From: Halobellus rufus
GTDB lineage: Archaea > Halobacteriota > Halobacteria > Halobacteriales > Haloferacaceae
Reading direction: 5' to 3'
Assembly (NCBI RefSeq): GCF_000739575.1
Contig: NZ_BBJO01000004.1
Coordinates: 1 to 37,811, forward strand
DNA: 37,811 bases
Of this stretch, positions 30,971-37,811 are shown one piece after another; position 1 is the stretch's first letter; each line of letters opens with the position of its first letter. A program made the position numbers and the translations under genes. The notes under the pieces are model-generated. The model was given only the letters and a program-made list of their open reading frames with translations. It was not told the origin of the DNA and searched no databases.

Positions 30971-31010
30971 GTATTTCAACAGAGGCAATCTTCCGGCTCT
31001 GTTGAAATCC
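30971..31010. repeat. Inverted repeat at junction of two IS-end-like tips
   Basis: ATTTCAACAGAG (30974-30985) and CTCTGTTGAAAT (within 30998-31009) form a perfect 12-bp inverted repeat. The right arm is the tip of repeat B2. The left arm is an outward-facing tip without the rest of either repeat type. Confidence 0.6.
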
Positions 31011-31053
31011 TATTTTTCAGACACATTATCGTCTGAAACAGCCGGTCGCTGGA
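30995..31053 (+). repeat. Type B IS-end-like repeat, copy B2
   Basis: GGCTCTGTTGAAATCCTA, then TTCAGAC/GTCTGAA arms around ACATTATC, then AAACAGCCGGTCGCTGG. The stop codon of the gene at 31060 follows within a few bases. With A5 it brackets a 344-bp unit. Confidence 0.7.
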
Positions 31054-31059
31054 GACTGC

Positions 31060-31245
31060 TTACCGGTCACGATGCCATTCAGACACGTACAGACAGACCC
31101 CCAGAACGACACCACCGAACGTTAGGGCTCCAGCCATTTTTGAACTGAAGGAATTACCAGCGGAGAGTTGCCATCCAATAACAATGGCCGTCACAAACAG
31201 GCTTAAAGCCCAATCAGTTGATGTAAGAGAGCTATCTAATTCCAT
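31060..31245 (-). CDS. Small membrane protein, 61 residues
   Basis: From MELDSSLTSTDWALSLFVTA, with a second helix around FGGVVLGVCLYV and a SEWHRDR end. The in-frame ATG at 31296 would place the start inside repeat A5. It is the sole gene of the 344-bp A5-B2 unit. No family recognised. Confidence 0.5.
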   Translation of the reverse strand: MELDSSLTSTDWALSLFVTAIVIGWQLSAGNSFSSKMAGALTFGGVVLGVCLYVSEWHRDR

Positions 31246-31280
31246 AATCTCGGATTCAGTTCCCGCTGTTAAGTGAGTTT

Positions 31281-31338
31281 GGTGTATTGACCGCAACTGA
31301 GTCAGAATGTATCACCTACTGAGGGTTTCAACAGAGCC
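31281..31338 (-). repeat. Type A IS-end-like repeat, copy A5
   Basis: On the minus strand: GGCTCTGTTGAAACCCTCAG, AGGTGATACATTCTG, GCGGTCAATACACC. The last block is the diverged counterpart of TCAGTACAG, as in A3. Confidence 0.65.
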
Positions 31339-31398
31339 ACTAAAAACTACTTTTCATTCATCCGGACACTTTATCGGGTCGAACTCTTGCTTGAACGT

Positions 31399-31689
31399 AT
31401 GGGGATATTCCAGCGGGTGTTGTTTCGTAAGCCAGATGGGCGAAGGAAAGGACTCATCTTTTTGTCCTTATCGTCCATCTGCCTACTTGCGTGGGTGTAC
31501 ACTAGTATCGTACTCAATAGTTCTCACTTCTTCCTCTTTACTGGTCTCGCACTTGGATTCTCTGGGTTCGCCGAATCGCTGCCTCTAGAGCGACGACGGT
31601 CAGCCGGGATACTTCGAATAGTCGCCGTTGGTATTCTCGTTATGTTCCTCGGTCTCCTCGCATCAGTTCCTGAATTACTATTCGAGTAG
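31399..31689 (+). CDS. Small three-helix membrane protein, 96 residues
   Basis: From MGIFQRVLFRKPDGRRKGLI (alternative start 31387). Three helices (~20-38, 43-58, 70-92). No family recognised. It lies between A5 and B5, with B5 downstream of its stop, as in the neighbouring units. Confidence 0.55.
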   Translation: MGIFQRVLFRKPDGRRKGLIFLSLSSICLLAWVYTSIVLNSSHFFLFTGLALGFSGFAESLPLERRRSAGILRIVAVGILVMFLGLLASVPELLFE

Positions 31690-31761
31690 CGAAAGTGCTC
31701 GGTTTGGGTAGGTTTCTGAAGTATTGCGGTGGTATTCTGAGACGGTCGGTAAATCTGTACC

Positions 31762-31821
31762 TTTCAGTCACCAGCTGTTTCAAGCGAGCATATGTCTAAC
31801 GAATTGGATTTCAACAGAGCC
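31762..31821 (-). repeat. Type B IS-end-like repeat, copy B5
   Basis: On the minus strand: GGCTCTGTTGAAATCCAATT, AGACATATGCTCGCTTGAAAC, AGCTGGTGACTG. The inner hairpin is diverged but the block order holds. Confidence 0.6.
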
Positions 31822-31866
31822 AGATCTAACAAAAAGAGACATCCCTCGTCAATAATAGTCCTGCGT

Positions 31867-32079
31867 ATGGACACTCTACGAGGTCTGTACCGACGGCTAG
31901 ATAATCGAGTGCGTGGCCTCTCTCGTGTCTCTTACGCTCTTCTTGTTGGTTTTGTCTCCGCTGTGGGCGTATTTGCTGTGAGACTCCTACTGCCGGGTGA
32001 TGGAAGTTTTGGACCAGTAGTAATGGGAATCACAATGGCTGTCGTCTACTACGCCTTTGACCCAAATAAAAAGAGCTGA
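31867..32079 (+). CDS. Small membrane protein, 70 residues
   Basis: From MDTLRGLYRRLDNRVRGLSR, then helices VSYALLVGFVSAVGVFAVRL and VVMGITMAVVYYAF. An upstream in-frame ATG at 31792 begins inside repeat B5 and is less likely. No family recognised. Confidence 0.5.
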   Translation: MDTLRGLYRRLDNRVRGLSRVSYALLVGFVSAVGVFAVRLLLPGDGSFGPVVMGITMAVVYYAFDPNKKS

Positions 32080-32190
32080 TGTCAACCGCCTCAGGGTCAA
32101 GTGGTTCGAGACGCGGAGCGTCTCGTCATCACGGAAGACTTCGTCTTCCGAACGACCCCGAGGCTTGTCAGTGGACTCCCGTTCTACCCG
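32080..32190. repeat. Branched hairpin region holding pair 3; probable tnpB-element end relic
   Basis: An outer stem CCTCAGGGTC (32090-32099) pairs with GACCCCGAGG (32153-32162; one mismatch). Inside are two perfect hairpins: CGAGACGC/GCGTCTCG with loop GGA (32107-32125) and CGGAAGAC/GTCTTCCG with loop TTC (32132-32150), 6 nt apart. TGTCAACCGCC before the outer stem recalls the TGACATCC right-end box of the tnpB elements. No coding remnant is present. Confidence 0.65.
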
Positions 32191-32236
32191 AGTAGTTCGG
32201 CAGGCGTGAAGTATTACGAGAATACCCTTACTGGAT

Positions 32237-32696
32237 CTACTGGGATGTCGTTCTGAAGAGCCGGTGATCAATATCCCACGCAAGGGCCACGCTTAGGAGT
32301 ACGGCGAGTACACCGAGTAAATTGAATGGTGACCGTTGTGAGAGAGAGCGGGATTCCAAATGCGAACAGCGCCCATCGGATTGCCTTTCGGTTGTTTCTG
32401 GATCGGTAGTGAGAGATGATTGATGGTACAAGCAAGATGCCACTGATGAGGCCGAGTATGACGGGTGTCCGGACAGTTATCTCGTTTACCGATACTGTCG
32501 GGACTTGAGTGACAACGATAGCTCCGACTGCTATGAATACGGTGAGGGCACCGGACCTCAAGAGAGTGGATCTACTTGGGGACACGTGCAAGTAACCGGA
32601 AGAATTTCCAACGACATAGAGATTTCCTTGAGGGCCTCTTTCGTACCAAAGTGGTGATATGAGTTGTGATGGATTCCTGCTTCCGGGTAGTGGCAT
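32237..32696 (-). pseudogene. Membrane protein gene with probable frameshift
   Basis: One frame (from 32696) encodes three helices, including ALTVFIAVGAIVVTQVPTV and VILGLISGILLVPSI, then leaves the hydrophobic pattern after GIPLSLTTVTIQF. The next frame continues SPFNLLGVLAVLLSVALAW to a stop at 32237. Joined, they make a plausible four-helix protein, so a one-base indel near 32330 probably breaks it. No family recognised. Confidence 0.45.
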
Positions 32697-32800
32697 CTCA
32701 AAGATACTGTTCTCTGTCGTTATCGAAGGTTCGTCGCTTGATCAGATACCTACGTCGAAGGTGTCACAGAACCTTTACCACTGGTCTATTTCAGAATTTC

Positions 32801-32858
32801 GGCTCTGTTGAAATCCTACCCTTCAGACATATTAGTGTCTGAAACAGCCGATTCCTGA
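32801..32858 (+). repeat. Type B IS-end-like repeat, copy B3
   Basis: GGCTCTGTTGAAATCCTACC, then an 8-bp hairpin TTCAGACA/TGTCTGAA, then AAACAGCCGATTCCTG. It lies beyond the stop of the Bat-like regulator gene. No type A partner was found. Confidence 0.7.
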
Positions 32859-32921
32859 AGAGTGCTTATTACTGTGGATACGCTTGTATCTACAAGGCGC
32901 ATCATCGAAACAGGAAGCCTT

Positions 32922-34472
32922 TCACCGGTCCTCGAATATTTCAGTATTCTCGCTAAGATACGCATCAAGTAGCTTCCGCTGTCCGGCTCGCAGGTGATAC
33001 AGGAGCGTCGAACCGGTAATGTTGAGGGATGCAGCGACTTCTTCTGCTGTGCTTCCCCGGGGTGATTCGAAGTAATCCGCAAGGTACGCAGTCTGAAGCA
33101 CAGTCTGTTGTCGCTCCGTCAACGCATCGTTTAATGCGTCCCGGAATTCCCGAGCGGTCGTCACCGATCGCTCTCGTTCCTCTTTCGCAACAAATTCCAT
33201 ATCGTACTCGCGGCTGACGGTATCTGCAATCCGCCGCACGTCGCCGTCCGGCGGAAGTTCGACGACGACTTGGCCCGATCCACTATCGAAGTCCGCTTGT
33301 CGAACAGTCCCGCCGAGAGACGAAATGTCGAGTAGCGGAGTGGAGCCTTGTATGGTGAGTTCGACAGTTCCACCCGAATCAGACTCACGAATAGCTCTAG
33401 TCTCGACAACCTCATCGAGAACAGTCGCCGAGTCCTCAACTGTCTGGATGTCAGCGTCCGTAACCGAGATGAAGCACAGTAACGCATTATCCCGATGAGG
33501 GACTAACCCTTCTAGTAGCAACGTCGAATTGAGGGACTGGCTCAGCTTCGATAAGACCGAGTTATCTCCGACTTTGAACGTAAGTTCGGCGACGGTGTCG
33601 GAGAGTAGTAGATTTCGGTTCCGGGTAGCAGTGACTGCGAAGCCAGCGACTTCACCTAATGTCTCAAAGGTCGTGCGTTCTCGATCAGAGAATGCCTCGG
33701 TCCCGGCCGCATATACGCCGACGACACCGTGTACGTTCGAGCCGTATACGAGCGGAATGGCCAGTGCTGATTGAACGCCGTCCGCGAACCCGGCTGTCCA
33801 GACTGATTCTGGTACTTGGGGGTTATCTGCGAGTGGTTGCGCAGACTGTAACCGGCCGCTCTTGATTGCACGTTCTTCGAGAGTCTTCGCTGCATCGACG
33901 TCAAGTGCATCTCGTATCGCCGCAAATGTCTTGTCGGCCTCACCTCCAACAGCGTGGATTACGAGATTGTCACTCCCGATCTCGCGTTCGCCAACCCACG
34001 CAAATTTGTAGATGTCAGTGTCGCCGAGACTGTGGCAAATCGTTTCAGCGATCTCCTCGCGGGAGGTGGCCTCGATGAGCTCCGCAAGGATTTCTGAGAG
34101 TACGCCTTCAATGATAGCTGTTCGTTTGCGCTCGGTTCGCAACTGGTCAATAGACTGCTCGTAGCGTTTCCGTTCCGTTACGTCTTGGAGATAGACCGTG
34201 GCACTCTCGTCAGTAGATGTGACTGAGACACTGAGCCACCGTTCCAACTCAGGGTAGTACTCTTGGAAAGATGTGTCTGTGATCGAATCGCTTTCAAATG
34301 CCATCAAGAGAGAGTCCTCGACGGACCGAGGGAAAATCTCAGCGAGAGGCACTCCGGTCACGTCGTCTGTAGAATCGATTAGTGACTTACCGACCTCATT
34401 GATATCGGTCATTCTCCCATCCGGAGAGACGATGAGAACGCCAACAGGAGCGTTCTGAAGCCGATCATCCAT
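32922..34472 (-). CDS. PAS-GAF-HTH_10 (Bat-like) transcriptional regulator
   Basis: Domains in order (numbers from MLVAMDDRLQ at 34484; MDDRLQ at 34472 is the likelier start): a PAS domain (~5-105: APVGVLIVSPDGRMTDINEV), a GAF domain (~130-285), a bacterio-opsin-activator-type domain (~290-440) and a C-terminal HTH_10 (LTERQQTVLQTAYLADYFES, then TAEEVAASLNITGSTLLYHL). Such proteins sense light, redox or small ligands and switch haloarchaeal genes. The histidine kinase gene lies upstream on the same strand, 55-67 bp away, so the two probably form an operon and share a signal. Confidence 0.9.
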   Translation of the reverse strand: MDDRLQNAPVGVLIVSPDGRMTDINEVGKSLIDSTDDVTGVPLAEIFPRSVEDSLLMAFESDSITDTSFQEYYPELERWLSVSVTSTDESATVYLQDVTERKRYEQSIDQLRTERKRTAIIEGVLSEILAELIEATSREEIAETICHSLGDTDIYKFAWVGEREIGSDNLVIHAVGGEADKTFAAIRDALDVDAAKTLEERAIKSGRLQSAQPLADNPQVPESVWTAGFADGVQSALAIPLVYGSNVHGVVGVYAAGTEAFSDRERTTFETLGEVAGFAVTATRNRNLLLSDTVAELTFKVGDNSVLSKLSQSLNSTLLLEGLVPHRDNALLCFISVTDADIQTVEDSATVLDEVVETRAIRESDSGGTVELTIQGSTPLLDISSLGGTVRQADFDSGSGQVVVELPPDGDVRRIADTVSREYDMEFVAKEERERSVTTAREFRDALNDALTERQQTVLQTAYLADYFESPRGSTAEEVAASLNITGSTLLYHLRAGQRKLLDAYLSENTEIFEDR

Positions 34473-34538
34473 AGCTACTAGCACCGTGTTCGTTCGATAA
34501 TGGTCTATTGGTTCTGGCGATAGTATTCGTCATCGGAG

Positions 34539-35543
34539 TCAAAAGCGGATTTCGAACCGTGCACCCCCGTTCGTGGCTGTTGTGAGCGTCAATTCCCAGC
34601 TGTGGGCAGCGACGATTCGATCGACTATTGCAAGTCCGAGGCCTGTTCCGCCGTCCCGAGTTGAGAAGCCTGGATCAAAAACTCGATTCTGTTCTTCCGA
34701 AGGGATGCCTTGACCGTCATCAGCGATGTAGAAGCCCTCATCCAACGCACCAACGGAGACAATCACTTCACGTTCTGAATTCGGCTCCTGTTTTTGTTTT
34801 CTCACTCGGTTGTTGACGTCCAAACTGTGTTCGATAGCATTCCGGAATAGATTCTCAAACAGTCTCTGGAGACGGTCAGCGTCTGCAGTGGCAATTGGGA
34901 GTGTCCCCCGAATATTAAGAGTCGCATTTTCAGTATCGACAGATTGCCATGCACCCTTTGCAGCGGCTTCGATTGAGACGTTATCTGACGGATCCACGGC
35001 AGTCTGATCTTGTGTAATGGTGAGTACGTCTCGGATGATTTGTTCCATCCGATTATGCGCGTCGGTTACAGCGTCAAAGTGCTCGGCATCTCCAGTCTCC
35101 CGTGCTGCTCTGAGGTGTGCTTTGGCGACATCTAACGGATTACGCAGGTCATGGCTGATCACACTGCTAACTTGATCGATAGCAGGTGACTCCGCAACAT
35201 CGGGGCATTTACTCAAATCAATGAAAGCAAGGTACCCGGAGTTTTCGTCAGCAGAGACCATTCGAGCGAAGAAGGGCCCTTCTTCGTTGGTCCCGTCCAG
35301 ATAAATGCCTACGCAATCACCTTGACTGAGATGTGTTATTGGTCGCTCTCTACCGGTCGAGTTGACAACACTAAACTGCTCGAATATGGTTGCCACCGGC
35401 ATTCCGGATGAGATCTCATCAAAAGCTGATGCAAAGGCTTCGTTTAGTGCTGTGATACGAGGCACGTCATCGTCTACAGTATATACGACGATTGGATCCG
35501 GAAATTCGTCGACTGTGAGTGCCTCGTTATGTTCGTCTGTCAT
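34539..35543 (-). CDS. Histidine kinase with PAS-like sensor
   Basis: The 334 residues contain a PAS-like N-terminal domain (~10-110: PDPIVVYTVDDDVPRITALN), a HisKA dimerisation helix with H131 (SHDLRNPLDVAKAHL) and an HATPase_c domain with N-box LFENLFRNAIEH, G1 DDGQGIP and GTGLGLAIV. No transmembrane helix or receiver domain, so it is a soluble sensor kinase. It is transcribed with the Bat-like regulator downstream, which lacks a receiver too, so the phosphorelay target lies elsewhere. Confidence 0.9.
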   Translation of the reverse strand: MTDEHNEALTVDEFPDPIVVYTVDDDVPRITALNEAFASAFDEISSGMPVATIFEQFSVVNSTGRERPITHLSQGDCVGIYLDGTNEEGPFFARMVSADENSGYLAFIDLSKCPDVAESPAIDQVSSVISHDLRNPLDVAKAHLRAARETGDAEHFDAVTDAHNRMEQIIRDVLTITQDQTAVDPSDNVSIEAAAKGAWQSVDTENATLNIRGTLPIATADADRLQRLFENLFRNAIEHSLDVNNRVRKQKQEPNSEREVIVSVGALDEGFYIADDGQGIPSEEQNRVFDPGFSTRDGGTGLGLAIVDRIVAAHSWELTLTTATNGGARFEIRF

Positions 35544-35813
35544 CGATGCCCTATACTCCTACGACGCACCAGACGAGGTTTACCACATTCGATGATCGTT
35601 GGTTGACCCATCGATGGTGAGCGATTCGATAACTGCCCATATCCTACCATTGGTCCTATGATACGTATAGTGTTACTTGCCGATTCTGGCTCAGAAACAC
35701 AGGATCTCAATTAACACGGTCTCCCTGTAGACGCATTAACGAAGCCATTGACTTCGTAACTATAGATACTGAGCATTCGCCTTAAAATACGTCACAGTTG
35801 GGACAGACGCACC
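35544..35813. other. Upstream region of kinase gene
   Basis: No gene. A near-palindromic CTATGATACGTATAG (about 35656-35670) may be a regulatory site or promoter. Nothing else recognised. Confidence 0.3.
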
Positions 35814-35906
35814 GCTTCAACTAAACGGTAGTGCGGAGTCCCCCCGCGAGCGCCTGTTGTTCGCGTTCCGTCCCGCCGGCTTCAACTAAACGGTAGTGCG
35901 GAGTCC
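35814..35906 (+). repeat. 28-bp direct repeat pair
   Basis: The 28-bp unit that starts GCTTCAACTAAACGG and ends GTGCGGAGTCC is exact at 35814-35841 and 35879-35906 (65 bp apart). The second copy is followed by a CTCCCTCAAGCGCG...GAGGGG hairpin like the right ends of the tnpB elements. It probably represents tandem IS-end sequence. Confidence 0.75.
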
Positions 35907-36011
35907 TCTCCCTCAAGCGCGAACGAAGCGAGCGGTAGGGAGGGGAGGAGCGCGTTCGTATAGCTGGGCATTTACGATGGCAGTAAATAGCCACGGGTTT
36001 ACATTGAATAT

Positions 36012-36412
36012 GTGGCAGATGACTACGTGCGTCGGACGGCAATCACTCGCCTCTCGGTAGATGGCGAGCAACGCGACTTGCTCGAAGACACCATCTCCGG
36101 TGGAAACGGGGGTGCCAAATCGCCACAGACCTCGCGTGGGGGCGTTGCAATAACGAGAATCGCCCGACTCGTAACGACTTTCGGTGTCAGAAGTGTGAGT
36201 CAGAGGCGAACGCGGACTACAACGCGGCGAAGAACATCGGTATGCGGTACGTCCGTCGAGGCCAACAGTCGTCTCAGCGGACGGGCAACAGTCAGCTTGC
36301 CCTAAAGTCTGGAACGCTGAAGCCGAACGCCGGATTTACCGGCTACCCTGATGGGTTCGAGGCCGAGTTCACGGACAAGCCCCACCCTCCACGAGCGAAC
36401 CCCTCAGGGTGA
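36012..36412 (+). pseudogene. tnpB: Decayed tnpB with central deletion
   Basis: A GTG/ATG start region encodes ADDYVRRTAITRLSVDGEQRD, typical of a tnpB N-terminus. After DTISG the frame shifts to CQIATDLAWGRCNNENRPTR, then FRCQKCESEANADYNAAKNI and a stop at 36410-36412. The zinc-ribbon half-site and motif III Asp (NADYNAAKNI) are kept, but most of the RuvC domain (some 250-300 residues) is missing. The right-end hairpin GTAGGGTGGGGTAGTTGAC follows at 36419-36437. Confidence 0.85.
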
Positions 36413-36432
36413 GCGAAGTAGGGTGGGGTAGT

Positions 36433-36541
36433 TGACCTGGAGAACAGCCACACGCTTGGAATCGCCGTCAACGGGTCAATTCTAGCGAAAGAAGGATTGA
36501 TGACCGCTTTCACCGATGATTCACCAGAACCTATCCGATGA
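36433..36541 (+). pseudogene. Possible 3' gene fragment next to tnpB relic
   Basis: The frame LENSHTLGIAVNGSILAKEG...SPEPIR ends in TGA at about 36539-36541. It has no start and no known family. It could be the end of a gene that the IS cut. Confidence 0.2.
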
Positions 36542-36589
36542 GAATGCGCTGTTATAGAAATTCGAGGAGAATACCTGTGAGTTTAGCCA

Positions 36590-36650
36590 CCGGATGAATC
36601 CGACAATTCCATACACGAACCGCCGTTCGATGACTGTCCCGAGTTTCCAA
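36590..36650 (+). repeat. Left-end relic of the second tnpB family
   Basis: GGATGAATCCGACAATTCC, then CGCCGTTCGATGACTG and CCCGAGTTTCC, match the order GGATGAATCCGACAACTCC...CACCGTTCGATTGCAC...TGGATATTCC on the minus strand at 10625-10690 and the similar left end at 18920-18975. No hairpin or gene adjoins it. Confidence 0.6.
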
Positions 36651-36672
36651 TCCATAGTTTCAATCGAATTCA

Positions 36673-37146
36673 TTAGTTTCGGAAGATGGAGAGAACCGTA
36701 CCAAGTACTAGAACTGCACCGAGTCCAATGATATATAGTGGCTTGTTGCTGCTCTCGTGCTTGAGGAAGGCATTTCTAGGTGACTTCGTTGGTACGTAGG
36801 CTGTCACAGTGGCTCCTGGTTCAAATCCCTCTAATTGAGCTCTGGCGTCTTCTTTGGTCTCGAATTCGTGCGAAACACCTCCAGGATACATATTTGAGGA
36901 TGTATAGGTATCTCCTTCGTAGGTGTAGTTGAAAGTTGCTTGAGGACTATAGTCGTCCGTCCCCCGTCGTTCGTTGATCCGTTCGATTGAGGTAGAAACG
37001 ATGGTCGCATTAACTGTCTCTGTGGATTCCAATGCCGTAGATTGGGCCGAATAACTGTATCCCCCGTACCCAATGGCTCCCAGTCCGACAATCAGTGCAA
37101 GTACAATCTGAAGTGGTCCAGATGGACCATTAAAGTTGAATTCCAT
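36673..37146 (-). CDS. DUF3592-domain membrane protein
   Basis: From MEFNFNGPSGPLQIVLALIV, 157 residues with one helix at each end and an extracellular beta domain (~40-125: TVNATIVSTSIERINERRG, YSPQATFNYTYEGDTY, FEPGATVTAYVPTKSPRNAF). This is the DUF3592 pattern of membrane-anchored beta proteins. The ATG at 37218 would add 24 residues before the first helix. Function unknown. Confidence 0.82.
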   Translation of the reverse strand: MEFNFNGPSGPLQIVLALIVGLGAIGYGGYSYSAQSTALESTETVNATIVSTSIERINERRGTDDYSPQATFNYTYEGDTYTSSNMYPGGVSHEFETKEDARAQLEGFEPGATVTAYVPTKSPRNAFLKHESSNKPLYIIGLGAVLVLGTVLSIFRN

Positions 37147-37381
37147 ATTTGAAGACACGCGATTTGGAACAGTAAAATGGGAGGCCGTGTTTCTCGCTGC
37201 GTAACACGCTTGTACCACACTTATTGACCTCCTCTCGAGCTAAAGACAGGGGTATGCGCTCGTAACGTTATCATTCGGTGCGAGACCGACAATCTCGATC
37301 TCGTCTTTCCCGTACTACCAGCGAGTAAACTACCCCACCCTACTCCCTCGGCGCATACGCGCCTCGGTCCTTGAGGGTGTC

Positions 37382-37429
37382 GTCAGAAGCGGAGCTTCTG
37401 ACTGCTAACCAGAAATCGAAGATTTCTGG
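37382..37429. repeat. Paired hairpin, pair 4
   Basis: Arms GTCAGAAGC/GCTTCTGAC with loop GGA (37382-37402) and arms CCAGAAATC/GATTTCTGG with loop GAA (37409-37429), 6 nt apart (TGCTAA). The second hairpin has the same sequence as the first hairpin of pair 2 at 13324-13344. Confidence 0.85.
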
Positions 37430-37459
37430 TGATGGGGCTTTGATGTGGACTCCCGGCAA

Positions 37460-37811
37460 TTAGTCGCCAGCAATAGGCTGGTGACTCTTGCTGTTCAACG
37501 TCCCACCATTCACACGCACGTCTACTAGTGCGTCTCCGCTCCCCGACTTGGGCGAGGAACGGAGTCTGTGTGTTCGCTTCCGGGCGTATCGCACGCCAAT
37601 GTTCTTCGCGCCGTTGTAGTCCGCGTTCACTTCGTATCCGCACTTCTGGCACTCGAACTGTTCACCGTACCGGTTGTTCTCGTGCGTGAACCCACAGTCT
37701 GTTCGAGAACAGCGTTGGGACGTGTGGTTCGGCTCGACTTGCTCTACGGAGACCCCCTGTTCAGGGGCTTTGTAGGAGACGTACTCAAACAGGCGTCGGA
37801 ACGCCCAAACG
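37460..37811 (-). CDS. tnpB: TnpB-family protein, C-terminal part (partial)
   Basis: Reading from the window edge: [40 protein letters not shown], then [36 protein letters not shown], and a stop at 37460-37462. Zinc-ribbon Cys residues (CSRTDC, CQKC) and motif III Asp ([10 protein letters not shown]) are present. The N-terminal ~300 residues lie outside the window. The frame lacks an ATG inside the window, so only its 3' end is visible. Confidence 0.85.
   Translation of the reverse strand, partial: VWAFRRLFEYVSYKAPEQGVSVEQVEPNHTSQRCSRTDCGFTHENNRYGEQFECQKCGYEVNADYNGAKNIGVRYARKRTHRLRSSPKSGSGDALVDVRVNGGTLNSKSHQPIAGD

Larger units (their letters stand above)
37325..37811 (-). mobile_element. tnpB element, third family, running off the window
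   Basis: The right-end hairpin CTACCCCACCCTACTCCC at 37329-37346 (pairing into the GGGTG region) is followed by the paired hairpin 37382-37429 and then the 3' part of tnpB. The element's left end lies outside. Block order matches the relic at 10745-10862. Confidence 0.7.

Noticed and set aside
27832..31338. Integron-type attC sites between small genes
   Set aside because: The units have small genes and repeated boundaries, but the repeats lack the R'/R'' core (GTTRRRY) and the long imperfect palindrome of attC, and no tyrosine recombinase gene is in the window.
36012..36305. 97-residue ORF as an intact gene
   Set aside because: Only the first ~30 residues are tnpB-like; the remainder is an out-of-frame reading of the tnpB zinc-ribbon region, so it is a pseudogene.
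1..37811. CRISPR array
   Set aside because: No run of three or more equal direct repeats with regular spacers was found. The 28-bp repeat at 35814/35879 occurs only twice, and no cas genes are present.
1..37811. tRNA or rRNA genes
   Set aside because: No sequence with a T-loop/acceptor-stem pattern or rRNA signature was recognised by eye on either strand.

Overview
The window is DNA of a halophilic archaeon (class Halobacteria). The evidence is the acidic proteins, Tat-type lipoproteins, TATA boxes placed for leaderless transcripts, haloarchaeal regulator families (TrmB, GbsR, RosR-like PadR, PAS-GAF-HTH_10), a V/A-type ATP synthase K subunit, and IS200/IS605-group elements that carry tnpB without tnpA. 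The genus cannot be fixed from sequence alone. High IS density, truncated genes, relic IS ends and many small orphan membrane-protein genes suggest a genomic island or secondary replicon rather than core chromosome.

Layout. 0-2.1 kb: a transcript-cleavage-factor (TFS) paralogue, the 3' remnant of a rhomboid-type protease gene, and a DUF2080+tnpB element that cuts it. 2.2-4.5 kb: a secreted or anchored metallo-beta-lactamase lipoprotein with a lamin-tail domain, a DUF3006 protein, and a divergent hypothetical gene. 4.77-9.26 kb: a tightly packed operon (Tat lipoprotein, winged-helix regulator, small membrane protein, ABC ATPase, ABC permease) that ends at a tnpB element (9.25-10.72 kb). 10.9-11.8 kb: a Tat lipoprotein. 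11.9-13.5 kb: a second copy of the first tnpB element, which has removed the 5' half of a PH-domain gene. Its partner PH gene is split by an in-frame TAG. 14.6-16.9 kb: a second ABC exporter operon (permease, ATPase, lipoprotein). 17.0-17.2 kb: an isolated atpK-like gene. 17.5-19.0 kb: another tnpB element. 19.1-20.4 kb: a TrmB regulator divergent from an SMR transporter. 20.7-26.6 kb: small regulators and membrane proteins, including a V4R-like sensor, GbsR and ArsR genes that share a palindromic operator, an HD hydrolase, a CPBP protease, and a second copy of the regulator plus small-membrane-protein module. 26.7-32.7 kb: a region of small membrane-protein genes with interspersed IS-end-like repeats, some of which bracket single genes like cassettes. 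32.9-35.5 kb: a PAS-GAF-HTH_10 (Bat-like) regulator and a histidine kinase. 35.8-37.8 kb: a decayed tnpB, a DUF3592 gene and a tnpB element running off the window.

Most notable are four paired short perfect hairpins with 3-nt loops and a constant 6-nt spacer, two of them in the second DUF2080+tnpB element. Also notable are the cassette-like array of small membrane genes bounded by two repeat types, a strongly clustered 9-mer (TCAGTACAG) in the same region, a shared operator palindrome at 22.2 and 23.46 kb, and TnpB proteins with Gly at the usual catalytic Glu position. All family names come from reading the translations; no database search was possible.
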